A program made the translations under genes and the position numbers. Under the pieces are notes generated by a model. It saw only the letters and a program-made list of their open reading frames with translations. It had not been told where the DNA came from and made no database searches. From Dechloromonas sp. HYN0024 (lineage in GTDB: Bacteria > Pseudomonadota > Gammaproteobacteria > Burkholderiales > Rhodocyclaceae): 64,000 nucleotides of DNA. Below are positions 9,236-17,071 of the stretch, piece by piece. The number at the start of each line of letters is the position of its first letter. Within the stretch, counting starts at the first letter, position 1. The DNA lies in the NCBI RefSeq assembly GCF_003441615.1, contig NZ_CP031842.1, positions 434,001-498,000 of the forward strand, given 5' to 3'.

Positions 9236-9697
9236 ATGGATATCGATCGTTACGACCGGCAAATTCTTGCCATCCTGCAAGCTGATGGTCGGATCAGCAA
9301 TCAGGATCTGGCTGACCGCATCGGCTTGTCGCCTTCACCCTGCCTGCGCCGCGTCCGCGTGCTTGAGGAGTCGGGCCTGATTACCGGCTATCGGGCTATG
9401 CTCGATGCCAAAAAGCTGGGTTTGACCCTGATGGCCCTGATCGGCATTTCGATGGATCAGCATACGCCAGAGCGCTTTGCCAACCTGGAGGCGGCGATTG
9501 GCGATATACCGGAAGTCCTGGAGTGCCTGTTGATTACCGGCCAGCAGTCGGACTACCAGTTGAAGGTGGTGGTCCGCGACATGGAGGCCTATCAGGACCT
9601 ATTGCTCAACAAAATTACGCGAATTCAGGGTGTTACCGGTGTTCATACCAGCTTTGTCCTGCGCCGGGTCATCGATCGTACGACGCTGCCAGCGTAG
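9236..9697 (+). CDS. Lrp/AsnC family transcriptional regulator
   Basis: 153 residues from the ATG at 9236, chosen because MDIDRYDRQILAILQADG is the standard family N-terminus; an upstream in-frame ATG at 9119 would add an unrelated 39-residue stretch lying in AT-rich promoter-like DNA. HTH at residues ~18-45 (ISNQDLADRIGLSPSPCLRR) and a C-terminal RAM ligand-binding domain (residues ~70-145). Family members sense amino acids, often leucine. Divergent from leuA, suggesting autoregulation and control of leuA; this is inference from position. Confidence 0.9.
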   Translation: MDIDRYDRQILAILQADGRISNQDLADRIGLSPSPCLRRVRVLEESGLITGYRAMLDAKKLGLTLMALIGISMDQHTPERFANLEAAIGDIPEVLECLLITGQQSDYQLKVVVRDMEAYQDLLLNKITRIQGVTGVHTSFVLRRVIDRTTLPA

Positions 9698-10130
9698 GCG
9701 AGGGCTGCGCGACGAAGGGTTGTTATCTTTGCGGAGCCTGGGCGAAGTATTGCTCCCACTCCGCATCGCTGAGGCGTACTTCGCTGACGCTCATGCCCCG
9801 GCGCTAATGTCCTTCCCGTCTTTCCGGCACGCCGCCGGGTGGGCCGAGGTCGGCATCCCTGCGCTCGAGGCGGGCTCGCCGGTCAAAAGAGGGCGTGGTT
9901 GACCACTGTTCGCCAGTTCGCGGGGGTGAGTTGTGCGTGGACATGAATCGTTCTCCCGAATACGTGAGTATCCCTTTGGCATTTGTTGATGCTCAGGGCG
10001 GGAGCGTAGCGATTATGAGTCGTCCACACTGTTAACTTTTCTTCACATCTGTTTCCGGGCATACGACGGCTGGCTGCGGAGTTGCGTAATGCCCCGCGAG
10101 GGGAGCAGCCAAACGCGTATAATCTGCAGC
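9698..10130. other. 433-bp non-coding stretch between lrp-like gene and rnpB
   Basis: No gene is supported. The minus strand has a 63-codon frame (9791-9982) rich in Arg, Pro and Ser and a 23-codon frame (9723-9794, MSVSEVRLSDAEWEQYFAQA...) that reads like a coding tail but starts right after a stop. These look like remnants or an intergenic repeat rather than genes. The right end carries the rnpB promoter. Confidence 0.4.
10118..10123 (+). promoter_or_regulatory. -10 box of rnpB
   Basis: Perfect TATAAT placed 8 bp before the predicted first base of RNase P RNA at 10131. The -35 region is not a good match to TTGACA. Confidence 0.6.
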
Positions 10131-10538
10131 GGAAAGTCGGCCAGGCAATCGCTGGATGTCCGAAGGTAACTTCGGCGTCGGGAGGAAAGTCCGGGCTCCA
10201 TTGGGCGGGATGCCAGTTAACGGCTGGGTGCTATAAGTCGCATGACGAAAGTTGTGTGGCCCAAGGCAACGGAAAGTGCAACAGAGAATAGACCGCCTAA
10301 GTTCAGGTTCGCCTGAAACGGTAAGGGTGAAACGGCGAGGTAAGAGCTCACCGCGCTGGCGGTAACGTTCAGCGGCACGGTAAACCCCATCCGGAGCAAG
10401 ACCAAATAGGGAAGCTGAGGCGTGGCCCGCGCTGCTTCCGGGTAGGTTGCTTGAGCCTGTCAGTAATGGCAGGCCTAGAGGAATGATTGCCGAACCCCGC
10501 AAGGGGGGAACAGAACCCGGCTTATCGGCCGGCTTTCC
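10131..10538 (+). ncRNA. rnpB: RNase P RNA, bacterial type A
   Basis: The catalytic RNA of RNase P, which trims tRNA 5' leaders. The ends pair as helix P1: GGAAAGTCGGCC (10131-10142) with GGCCGGCTTTCC (10527-10538). Conserved core elements are seen in order: GGAGGAAAGTCCGGGCTCC, the AGGGTGAAACGGCGAGGTAAGAGCTCACCGC-type region (CR-II/III, near 10324-10356), GGTAAACCCCATCCGGAGCAAGACCAAATAGG-type sequence (near 10378-10409), and the closing CAGAACCCGGCTTAT (P4 partner, ~10511-10525). Length about 408 nt is normal. The methyltransferase ATG begins 24 bp after the RNA's 3' end. Confidence 0.95.
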
Positions 10539-10561
10539 ACTTCTGTCCTACAATGCGCGGC

Positions 10562-11719
10562 ATGACTGCGCTCAAATTTCCCGTAATCACCTGGCTTGAG
10601 AGTGGCCAGACCCGGTCGGCCCGCTGGCGCTCCGAAGCTGCCTTGCCGCCGCACGCCCAGTTGGTCGTTGTCGATGACCGACTCGGTGTCGATGCCGCCT
10701 GGAAACTGGCCAGCGAGGGCACAGCGATGCTCTGGCGCGGCGATTGGCAGAATGCCCGCAACCTGTTGCAGGGTTTGAGTCGCCGGGCTGATCGTCAGCC
10801 GCGTTCGGGGAGCCAGAAAAAGCCGGGGACGCCGGGTGAGGCATTCGAGCTGCATCGCCGCAATCAGGGGCGAAGGGCGCAATTGCTCGCCATGTTGCTG
10901 GTCCCGCTGGGGCCGGATTATGGCGTTCCCCTGCGCCGGGCGCAGGATGTTCGCCTGGCATGCAGTGAGGCCTACGGGCCGTCCACCGGCGAGGACTCGA
11001 TTGTCTCGTTGCGCGAACTGCTGGCGGTAATCAGTGCCCATGAATGGCGCAAGAAAGGTGTCCCGGTGCCGGCGGTAGAGGGGCGCATCTATCCCCATTT
11101 CGGGGTGTTTTCACCGGTGCGTGGAGAGTATGTCGACCTGGTGGCGAAGGCCACCTTGCCGGCCAACTGCGACCTTGCCTTCGACATCGGCACCGGTTCC
11201 GGCATCCTCGCGGCCATTCTGGCGCGCCGTGGTGTCGGGCGGGTTATTGCGACCGATATGGATGATCGGGCGCTGGCCTGTGCCTCGGAAAATGCCGAAA
11301 GGCTGGGCCTGGGGGCGGCGATCAGTTTGGTGAAGACGGATCTTTTTCCCGAGGGCCTGGCCCGGTTGATCGTCTGCAATCCGCCGTGGCTGCCGGCTCA
11401 GCCGACATCACCGGTCGAGTATGCGGTCTATGATCCCGATTCGCGCATGCTGCGCGGCTTTCTTGGCCGGCTGGCGGCACATCTGACGGCCGATGGCGAG
11501 GGCTGGCTGATTATTTCGGATATTGCCGAACATCTCGGCCTGCGCTCGCGGCAGAAACTGCTCGACTGGATCGCGATGGCCGGGCTGATCGTCATCGAAC
11601 GACTGGATACCCGGCCAACGCATTGCAAGGCTCAGGATGCCAGCGATCCGCTACACGCGGCGCGGGCGGCTGAAGTGACCTCGCTGTGGCGATTGGGTCG
11701 GGCCGGCGGAATAAATTGA
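10562..11719 (+). CDS. Class I SAM-dependent methyltransferase (MTS/HemK-like)
   Basis: 385 residues from the ATG at 10562; the longer upstream frame would read through the end of rnpB and is rejected. The C-terminal half is a Rossmann methyltransferase: SAM motif I FDIGTGSGILAAILARRG (around residue 214), acidic loop ATDMDDRALACASENA, and the NPPW motif in LIVCNPPWLP, typical of N-methyltransferases acting on bases or glutamine. The N-terminal ~180 residues resemble the recognition region of RlmG/RsmC-like proteins only in general layout. Target unknown; rRNA or protein are both possible. Confidence 0.75.
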   Translation: MTALKFPVITWLESGQTRSARWRSEAALPPHAQLVVVDDRLGVDAAWKLASEGTAMLWRGDWQNARNLLQGLSRRADRQPRSGSQKKPGTPGEAFELHRRNQGRRAQLLAMLLVPLGPDYGVPLRRAQDVRLACSEAYGPSTGEDSIVSLRELLAVISAHEWRKKGVPVPAVEGRIYPHFGVFSPVRGEYVDLVAKATLPANCDLAFDIGTGSGILAAILARRGVGRVIATDMDDRALACASENAERLGLGAAISLVKTDLFPEGLARLIVCNPPWLPAQPTSPVEYAVYDPDSRMLRGFLGRLAAHLTADGEGWLIISDIAEHLGLRSRQKLLDWIAMAGLIVIERLDTRPTHCKAQDASDPLHAARAAEVTSLWRLGRAGGIN

Positions 11720-11770
11720 AGGGGTTTTCCGTATACCTCGGTGTAGTCCCCACAATCAACGGAGAGCCTC

Positions 11771-12157
11771 ATGAAAACGAAAAACCTGTTTGTCGCGCTG
11801 TTCGTCTCGGCCATGCTGGTCGCCTGTTCCGGTGCCGGCATGCGTGCCGCGTCGCCCGCCTTGGTGGCTGATGGCGTGCTGACCGGGAGCAACGGCATGA
11901 CCCTTTATACTTTCGATAAAGACACGGCAGGCAGTGGCAAGAGCGTCTGCAACGGCCCATGCGCCACGAACTGGCCGCCGCTGATGGCTGTTGATGGCGA
12001 CACGGCGAATGGCGATTACAGCATCGTCACCCGTGACGATGGCAAGAAGCAGTGGGCCTTCAGGGGCAAGCCGCTATATTTCTGGGTCAAGGATGCCAAG
12101 GCCGGTGACAAGACCGGTGATGGTTTCAATAATCTCTGGCACGTCGCCAAACCCTGA
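11771..12157 (+). CDS. Secreted-repeat lipoprotein (COG4315 type)
   Basis: 128 residues. Type II signal peptide with lipobox LVACS (Cys19). The mature protein has two copies of the 'secreted repeat' unit, GMTLYTFDKDTAGSGKSVC...CATNWPPL and KQWAFRGKPLYFWVKDAKAGD, the pattern of the Lipoprotein_15 family. Function in the family is unknown. The gene is followed after 7 bp by an ECF sigma factor gene and then its anti-sigma factor, so it may be part of, or a target of, that envelope-stress module. Confidence 0.85.
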   Translation: MKTKNLFVALFVSAMLVACSGAGMRAASPALVADGVLTGSNGMTLYTFDKDTAGSGKSVCNGPCATNWPPLMAVDGDTANGDYSIVTRDDGKKQWAFRGKPLYFWVKDAKAGDKTGDGFNNLWHVAKP

Positions 12158-12164
12158 TCAGCCA

Positions 12165-12665
12165 GTGGACAGCCAAGCCATTCTCGCCGAAATGCCTCGC
12201 CTGCGCCGCTATGCGCGGGCGATGCTGGGCGACCGGGCGGCGGCGGATGACCTTGTGCAGGACACCCTGGAGCGTGCCTGGAGTCGTTTTGCCCAATGGC
12301 GGGCCGGTAGTGACCTGCGGGCGTGGCTGTTCGGCATCATGCACAACCTGCGCGTCGATCAATTGCGGCGTGGCAGTTTGTCCACGCATTCACTGGATGA
12401 CGATGCCTATGAGGTGCCGACGCGCCCAACCCAAAGCGACCGGCTGGAAGTGATGGATATTGAATCCGCCCTTCGCCAATTGCCGGATGAGATGCGAGAG
12501 GTCCTCCTGCTGGTTGCGCTCGAAGAAATGACTTATGCCGAAATCGCCGCTGCCTTGGGCATTCCGATCGGTACCGTCATGTCCCGCCTGTCGCGCGGAC
12601 GTGGACGCTTGCGCCTGATCATGGATGGCCGGCAGCCAGCTTCAACATTGAGGGTCGTCCGATGA
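12165..12665 (+). CDS. ECF-type RNA polymerase sigma factor
   Basis: 166 residues from a GTG at 12165 (the first start after the upstream lipoprotein stop; longer frames overlap that gene). Sigma region 2 is at residues ~10-75 (MPRLRRYARAMLGDRAAADD, LVQDTLERAWSRF, LRAWLFGIMHNLRVD) and region 4 at ~105-155 (LPDEMREVLLLVALEEMTYA, IPIGTVMSRLSRGR). It is an alternative sigma that recruits RNA polymerase to a small regulon. The stop overlaps the start of the anti-sigma gene (ATGA), so the two are translationally coupled. Confidence 0.9.
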   Translation: MDSQAILAEMPRLRRYARAMLGDRAAADDLVQDTLERAWSRFAQWRAGSDLRAWLFGIMHNLRVDQLRRGSLSTHSLDDDAYEVPTRPTQSDRLEVMDIESALRQLPDEMREVLLLVALEEMTYAEIAAALGIPIGTVMSRLSRGRGRLRLIMDGRQPASTLRVVR

Positions 12666-13477
12666 GCCCGCTCAATATGACTGAAAATGAACTGCACGCT
12701 TATGTCGACGGTGCGCTTACCCCGTCGCGTCGGCTGGAAATTGAGGCCTGGCTGGCCGAATCTTCGGAAGATGCCGAGCGCGTTGCGGTCTATCAGAGGC
12801 AAAACCAGGCACTCAAGGCGCTGTTCAATCCGGTGCTTGACGAACCGCTGCCGGATAGCTTGCAAGCACTGGCGGTGCACCCTTTGCATATGGCACGTAT
12901 TGAAGCAGAGGGGGAGGCAGCGAGGTTCAATCTTTGGTCGCTGCAACGAATCGCCGCAGGCCTCCTGGTTGCCGTTCTGGGCGGGATTGGCGGGTGGTTC
13001 GGACATGGCCAGTACCAGGCAGCCGAACGTTTGGCCCAGCCGGTGCCGCTGTTCCGGCAAGCCGCAGTCGCCCATGTCGTATACAGCCCGGATGCCCGCC
13101 GTCCGGTCGAGGTTGCTGCCGATCAGGAGGAGGCGCTGGTCAAATGGCTGACCAAGCGTCTCGGTACGCCGGTCAGTCCGCCCAAACTCGGCACGCTTGG
13201 CTTTGAGCTGGTCGGCGGTCGACTGCTCCCCGGTAACGTCGGGCCGGTTGCCCAGTTCATGTATCAGGATGCTAGTGGCCAGCGCCTGACGCTGTATGTC
13301 ACGACCGACAACGCAGAGAAGATGGAAACCGGTTTCCGTTTCGCCCGCGAAGGGGCGGTCAATGTTTTCTACTGGATCGACGGGAAATTTGGCTATGCCC
13401 TGTCGGCAGGGGTGGACAAGAGCGAATTGGCGAAAGTGGCGACGGCCGTCTACGATCAGCTCGAAGCAAAAAAATGA
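12662..13477 (+). CDS. Membrane-anchored anti-sigma factor
   Basis: 271 residues. The N-terminus (NELHAYVDGALTPSRRLEIEAWL) matches the sigma-binding helices of ECF anti-sigma factors but lacks the HxxxCxxC zinc motif. A single transmembrane helix is at about residues 96-117 (RIAAGLLVAVLGGIGGWFGH), followed by a ~150-residue periplasmic domain that should sense the signal. Overlaps the sigma gene by 4 bp. Expected to hold the sigma factor at the membrane until released; that is inference from family. Confidence 0.85.
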   Translation: MSPLNMTENELHAYVDGALTPSRRLEIEAWLAESSEDAERVAVYQRQNQALKALFNPVLDEPLPDSLQALAVHPLHMARIEAEGEAARFNLWSLQRIAAGLLVAVLGGIGGWFGHGQYQAAERLAQPVPLFRQAAVAHVVYSPDARRPVEVAADQEEALVKWLTKRLGTPVSPPKLGTLGFELVGGRLLPGNVGPVAQFMYQDASGQRLTLYVTTDNAEKMETGFRFAREGAVNVFYWIDGKFGYALSAGVDKSELAKVATAVYDQLEAKK

Positions 13478-13504
13478 GCGCCACCGGCTTTAGCCGGGGC
13501 GCTC
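13476..13504. terminator. Hairpin at the convergent anti-sigma/autotransporter junction
   Basis: GAGCGCC/GGCGCTC flank an inner CCGGC-TTTA-GCCGG stem, starting inside the anti-sigma stop codon. A second GGCGGG...CCCGCC hairpin lies at about 13513-13541, 6 bp before the autotransporter stop. Neither is followed by a strong T-run. The genes converge here, so the pair probably ends both transcripts. Confidence 0.45.
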
Positions 13505-13547
13505 ATCGCAGGGCGGGTCCAGGGGGTGTGTCCCGCCTGCTGAAAAC

Positions 13548-15842
13548 TTAGAAGGATTTGCTCCAGATCAGGCCGAGCTGGGCGTTGTTGTTGCCGGCCA
13601 GATTGGCGGCATCTTTCTGGTAGGCAGCCTGCACGGTGAGCGCATCTGTCTTGCTGGTCGGCATCCTGTAGCTCAGGGTGACATCGATTTCCCGGGCATT
13701 CGGCACCAGGCTGGCCCAGTGCTTTTCATACACGGCGTAACCCTGCTCATCGACGCTGGCCAGGCTCAGTGCGGCACTGCCCGAACTCAAGCGCAGCGGT
13801 TGCTTTACCGATGCGGCGAACTGGTCGTTGTTCTTCCAGATATTCTGGCGCAGGTAGGTCATCCCCCAGGATTGAGACTGAAGGTTGGAGGTGGCACTCA
13901 ACAGGCTGCCGGCATTGCTGTTGTTGGCTTTGGTGTAGGCCAGTTCGCCATTGAAGAGCAGGCTGCTGTCGCGGTCCATGCGCAGGGCGAGGGAGAGTCC
14001 GATGACATCGCTGGCATTGCTGCCGAGGGCCAGCACGCTGCCATTGTTATAGGCTGCACCAAGCAGGGAGTTGCGTTCGGCGACATTGCTATAGGTGGCG
14101 CCAGCCGTCAGGCGATTGTTGAAGCGGTAGGCCGCGCCAATCTTGATCTGGCTGGTCTGCGGCGCTTCTGGCGCCATCGCCGTAGCGCCAGTGGTAGCGG
14201 TATAAGACGCGGCGAGACGCAGGTTCGGCGAGATATTGGCACCGTAACTGAACTGGTAGCCGCCCTGGGCCAGGCTACCGGTGTTGCTGCTGTCAAAGTC
14301 GCTCATTTGGCGGGCGATCAGGTCATCGTTGTACAGCGCCTTAGCGAAGGGGTAGGAGGACGACGTGCCGTAACCGAAGGCGGAGACGCCTCCGGTCTGG
14401 GTGGTGAACAGTGTGTAGCCGGTCATCAGATTGGGCGACTGCTCCGCGTTGTAGGCGAAGTCGCCGAGATGCTGAAGGCTACTGCCGGTCGATTCGAGAG
14501 CATAGGCCAGTTCGCCACCGGCGAACTTCATGACTTTGGGGCCGGAATAGGTATTGGTCGGCAGGGGGTTTAGGGTGGCCTTGCTGGTGGGGGCCTTAAT
14601 CAGGCCGGAAAGGTTGACCGTGAAGTTGCGGGCGTAGCCGTCAAAGGCGGTGTAATTGGCGAGCAGTGACTGGATCGAGCTAAGAGAACCGAGCGCACCA
14701 CTCGACAGCAGGCTGCCGGTCAGCGAACTGACAGCAATTGTCTGGCCGTTCGGTTTGGTCACCATCAAGGTGCCGTAGGGGGCGAAGGCCGTCGTCAGGT
14801 TGGCCAGTCCGCGACCATAGGTGGCATCGACGCCAGCGGTACCGAGGTCGGTGGTTGTGGCGAGGAGAAGATCAGCGGTGGTTCCCTTGGTTTTCAGGAT
14901 AGGCCAGGCATTCTGCAACAGCATCAGGGAACCGCTGATGACCGGTGCCGCCATCGAGGTGCCCGACCACAGGGCGTAGGCGCCGTTCCCGGCGGTTGTC
15001 TGCGGCGCCAGGATGGCTTCACCCGGAGCCATGATCCAGCGCGTGGCGTAGCTTGTTTTGGCCGCTGCGGTATTGACCAGAGAACCGGTGCCCGGCTTGT
15101 TGGTGAAGCTGGAGGCAACATTGACGCTATTCACCGAGCCGGCAAATACCAGATGCTGGATGGCGGATTGTGTCAGGCCGGTGGTATTGAGATTGTTCAA
15201 CAGGTTCTGCGCGCTGTTGCCACCGGCCCATACAATGAAGGCACCCTTGGCAGTGGCGTAATTGATGGCAGCGACAGTGGCGGCATCATTGCCGTAGGTG
15301 ATCGAGACGTTGATGACGCCTGCGCCGGCATCGGCGGCTTTCTTGACGCCATTGGCGACGTCGGTCGAATAGCCCGAGCCGGCGGCGTTCAGGACTTTTT
15401 CCGAGAAAATGTTGGCACTCGGTGCGACGCCGATGAAATTGCCGGCAACTGTCGTATATCCGCCTGCCGTGATGGTGCTGAATTGGGAGGTCCGGTTGCC
15501 TGCCGCAATGCTGGCAACCGCTGTGCCGTGGCCGTTATCATCGGCGTAGCCGCTGCTGCAGCCGAAGGATACGGCGGCGCAGGAGCTTAGTGCTTGGGAA
15601 ACTTGGCCAACGGCGAATTGCGGGTGGGTGGCGTTGATGCCGGTGTCGACCACACCAAGGAGCTGACCCTTGCCCCAATTGGCGGCTGACTCGATGGTGC
15701 TGGTGATGCCGATCTGACGCAGCCAGGGGGCGTAGGTCTGCGCCGAGGACTGGTGGCTATAGGTTGCGCAGGCCATGGCGACGAGCAGGGTCATCGAGGC
15801 ATGCTTGAAAAGCTGTGGGTGATTCAGGGTTTTGCATTGCAT
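13548..15842 (-). CDS. Subtilisin-type (S8) serine protease autotransporter
   Basis: 764 residues from the ATG at 15842, preceded by GGAG at good spacing; a TTG farther up is less likely. Signal peptide at residues ~1-34. The S8 catalytic triad is clear: Asp in LLGVVDTGINATHP, His in DDNGHGTAVASIAAGN, Ser in LWSGTSMAAPVISGSLML. A linker region is followed from about residue 480 by an autotransporter beta-barrel with alternating aromatic residues, ending in the outer-membrane signature IWSKSF. The passenger should be exported through the barrel and act at the cell surface. A cyclic-di-GMP-I riboswitch occupies its leader, so production is probably tied to the sessile/motile switch. Confidence 0.9.
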   Translation of the reverse strand: MQCKTLNHPQLFKHASMTLLVAMACATYSHQSSAQTYAPWLRQIGITSTIESAANWGKGQLLGVVDTGINATHPQFAVGQVSQALSSCAAVSFGCSSGYADDNGHGTAVASIAAGNRTSQFSTITAGGYTTVAGNFIGVAPSANIFSEKVLNAAGSGYSTDVANGVKKAADAGAGVINVSITYGNDAATVAAINYATAKGAFIVWAGGNSAQNLLNNLNTTGLTQSAIQHLVFAGSVNSVNVASSFTNKPGTGSLVNTAAAKTSYATRWIMAPGEAILAPQTTAGNGAYALWSGTSMAAPVISGSLMLLQNAWPILKTKGTTADLLLATTTDLGTAGVDATYGRGLANLTTAFAPYGTLMVTKPNGQTIAVSSLTGSLLSSGALGSLSSIQSLLANYTAFDGYARNFTVNLSGLIKAPTSKATLNPLPTNTYSGPKVMKFAGGELAYALESTGSSLQHLGDFAYNAEQSPNLMTGYTLFTTQTGGVSAFGYGTSSSYPFAKALYNDDLIARQMSDFDSSNTGSLAQGGYQFSYGANISPNLRLAASYTATTGATAMAPEAPQTSQIKIGAAYRFNNRLTAGATYSNVAERNSLLGAAYNNGSVLALGSNASDVIGLSLALRMDRDSSLLFNGELAYTKANNSNAGSLLSATSNLQSQSWGMTYLRQNIWKNNDQFAASVKQPLRLSSGSAALSLASVDEQGYAVYEKHWASLVPNAREIDVTLSYRMPTSKTDALTVQAAYQKDAANLAGNNNAQLGLIWSKSF

Positions 15843-15847
15843 TACGA

Positions 15848-15882
15848 GTCTCCGGAGTACGATCGCACGCAAGTCAGGAGAC
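15848..15882 (-). promoter_or_regulatory. Shine-Dalgarno-sequestering hairpin of the autotransporter mRNA
   Basis: On the minus strand GTCTCC (15882-15877) is exactly complementary to GGAGAC (15853-15848), which contains the ribosome binding site of the autotransporter. It lies between the riboswitch aptamer and the ATG, and so is a candidate expression platform acting on translation. Confidence 0.5.
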
Positions 15883-15899
15883 GGTCAGGCGCAGGAACT

Positions 15900-15999
15900 G
15901 CTGCCCGGCAACCCCGCTAGCAAGTGATGGTTAAAATCTGTTCATCACTGAGCCCGGTGGCTTTGCGTCCCCGGCTTTCGCACGGGTTTGCCAAATTAG
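15900..15999 (-). ncRNA. Cyclic di-GMP-I (GEMM-I) riboswitch aptamer
   Basis: Read on the minus strand, the conserved blocks occur in order: GGCAAACC near the 5' end, a P2 arm with a GCGAAAGC tetraloop, then GGGACGCAAAGCCACCGGG, a variable P3 arm closed by CAGTGATG/CATCACTTG, and finally TAGCGGGGTTGCCGGGCAG. These are the hallmarks of GEMM-I, including the GNRA loop and its receptor. It starts about 6 bp after a strong -10 box and ends roughly 60 nt before the autotransporter ATG. Binding of c-di-GMP should change expression of the protease; whether it is an ON or OFF switch cannot be read directly. Confidence 0.9.
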
Positions 16000-16005
16000 G
16001 CCAAA

Positions 16006-16034
16006 ATTATACACAAAATAAATTTGTATTTCAA
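16006..16034 (-). promoter_or_regulatory. Sigma70-type promoter of riboswitch-autotransporter mRNA
   Basis: Minus strand TTGAAA (16034-16029), 17-bp spacer, TATAAT (16011-16006), in an AT-rich patch. Predicted transcription start is right at the 5' edge of the riboswitch. The rest of the 15843-16158 gap, up to arfB, holds nothing else I can name. Confidence 0.75.
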
Positions 16035-16158
16035 ATCAACAGTGTGGAGAGCCGTCTGGCAGTGATTTTCCGGGAAAGCAGCGCATGCCGTTGTCGGAGG
16101 GTAAGATGCCCGGATAGCCTAATACTCCGGACGATTCGCTGGTCAATACAGCTTCATC

Positions 16159-16560
16159 ATGAGCCATCTGATTCTCAACGAAAGCGAAGTTGAATTTACC
16201 GCCATCCGCGCCCAGGGAGCAGGTGGGCAGAACGTCAACAAGGTGTCGAATGCCGTGCATCTGCGTTTTGACGTCGCTGCTTCGAGCCTGCCCGATGACA
16301 TCAAGGAAAAGTTGTGCGCGATGCGTGACCAGCGCATCAACAGTGACGGCATTATCGTCATCAAGGCGCAAAAACATCGCAGCCTGGAGCGCAATCGGGA
16401 GGATGGGCTGGTTCGCCTGAGCGAACTGATTGCCGCTGCTGCTTTTGTGCCGGCCATTCGACGTCCGACCAAGCCGAGTCGAAGCGCTCAGCGCAAACGT
16501 ATCGAGAGCAAAATAAAACGCGGCCAGGTCAAACTACAACGCGGCCGCGTCAGCGAATAG
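16159..16560 (+). CDS. arfB: Alternative ribosome-rescue factor ArfB (YaeJ)
   Basis: 133 residues. Carries the release-factor GGQ motif in AIRAQGAGGQNVNKVSNAVH (residues ~16-35) that hydrolyses peptidyl-tRNA on stalled ribosomes, and the basic C-terminal tail (RSAQRKRIESKIKRGQVKLQ) that reads the empty mRNA channel. Size is normal for the family and there is no codon-recognition domain, so it is not a standard release factor. Single gene, convergent with a small HTH gene across a hairpin. Confidence 0.92.
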   Translation: MSHLILNESEVEFTAIRAQGAGGQNVNKVSNAVHLRFDVAASSLPDDIKEKLCAMRDQRINSDGIIVIKAQKHRSLERNREDGLVRLSELIAAAAFVPAIRRPTKPSRSAQRKRIESKIKRGQVKLQRGRVSE

Positions 16561-16569
16561 CTTCAATGC

Positions 16570-16591
16570 GCCCGGTCACTCGTGACCGGGC
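16570..16591. terminator. Convergent hairpin between arfB and small HTH gene
   Basis: GCCCGGTCA, loop CTCG, TGACCGGGC: a perfect 9-bp stem in the 37-bp gap between two converging genes. No T-run; likely transcript-end structure for both. Confidence 0.5.
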
Positions 16592-16597
16592 CAGGTC

Positions 16598-16849
16598 TCA
16601 GGTCTTGACGCCCGGCTTGCGGCCCGGCGCAGCGGATGGCATGTAACCGGAAACGCGGCAGAACATGCCTTCGACCGGCGTACCGTTCTTGAAGGTGGTC
16701 ATGCTGCACATCGAAATGGCTTTTTGTGCGGATAGTTCGAGCAGTGACGTACGAACATCCGCCAACGCAATGCCCGTGCCCTTGGCAATATCGGCATCGA
16801 GCAATTGGCCGTGCTTCTTCAGGTGCGTGAGGATGGATTCTGTATTCAT
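16598..16849 (-). CDS. Small winged-helix-like protein
   Basis: 83 residues. The first ~45 (MNTESILTHLKKHGQLLDAD, then IAKGTGIALADVRTSLLEL) look like a helix-turn-helix/winged-helix module, followed by a beta-wing-like stretch (KAISMCSMTTFKNGTPVEGM). The tail is Pro/Gly/Lys-rich. No named family is recognised. Single gene between arfB and the tRNA; on the same strand as rpoD but separated from it by the tRNA gene. Confidence 0.6.
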   Translation of the reverse strand: MNTESILTHLKKHGQLLDADIAKGTGIALADVRTSLLELSAQKAISMCSMTTFKNGTPVEGMFCRVSGYMPSAAPGRKPGVKT

Positions 16850-16987
16850 GTCGAATGCCTTTACAAAAAATGCCTAAAAATTAAGCTGCCACTTCAAGTC
16901 GGCAACGATGCCTTCATTGAAGTGCTTACCAGGTGCTGCAAAAATCATGCGTCCAACCCTGGAGGGTCGGTCGCCAAACTGCCAAAT

Positions 16988-17064
16988 TGGTGGGCCCGCA
17001 CGGACTTGAACCGTGGACCAAAGGATTATGAGTCCTCTGCTCTAACCAACTGAGCTACGGGCCC
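16988..17064 (-). tRNA. tRNA-Ile2 (anticodon CAU, lysidine-modified) - Met elongator less likely
   Basis: 77-nt cloverleaf including encoded CCA. Acceptor GGGCCCG pairs with CGGGCCC; D-arm GCTCAGTTGGTTAGAGC; anticodon loop CTCATAA with CAU complementary to 17028-17030; T-arm CACGGTTCAAGTCCGTG. The anticodon stem/variable region (GGACTCATAATCC-TTTGGT) resembles isoleucine-2 tRNAs, whose C34 is changed to lysidine by TilS to read AUA, more than elongator tRNA-Met. It lies directly after rpoD, a place where tRNA-Ile2 is also found in other proteobacteria. Confidence 0.85.
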
Positions 17065-17071
17065 GGAAACC

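Noticed and set aside
9723..9794. Minus-strand 23-codon frame
   Set aside because: Begins directly after an in-frame stop, has no ribosome site and no homologous context; at most a gene remnant.
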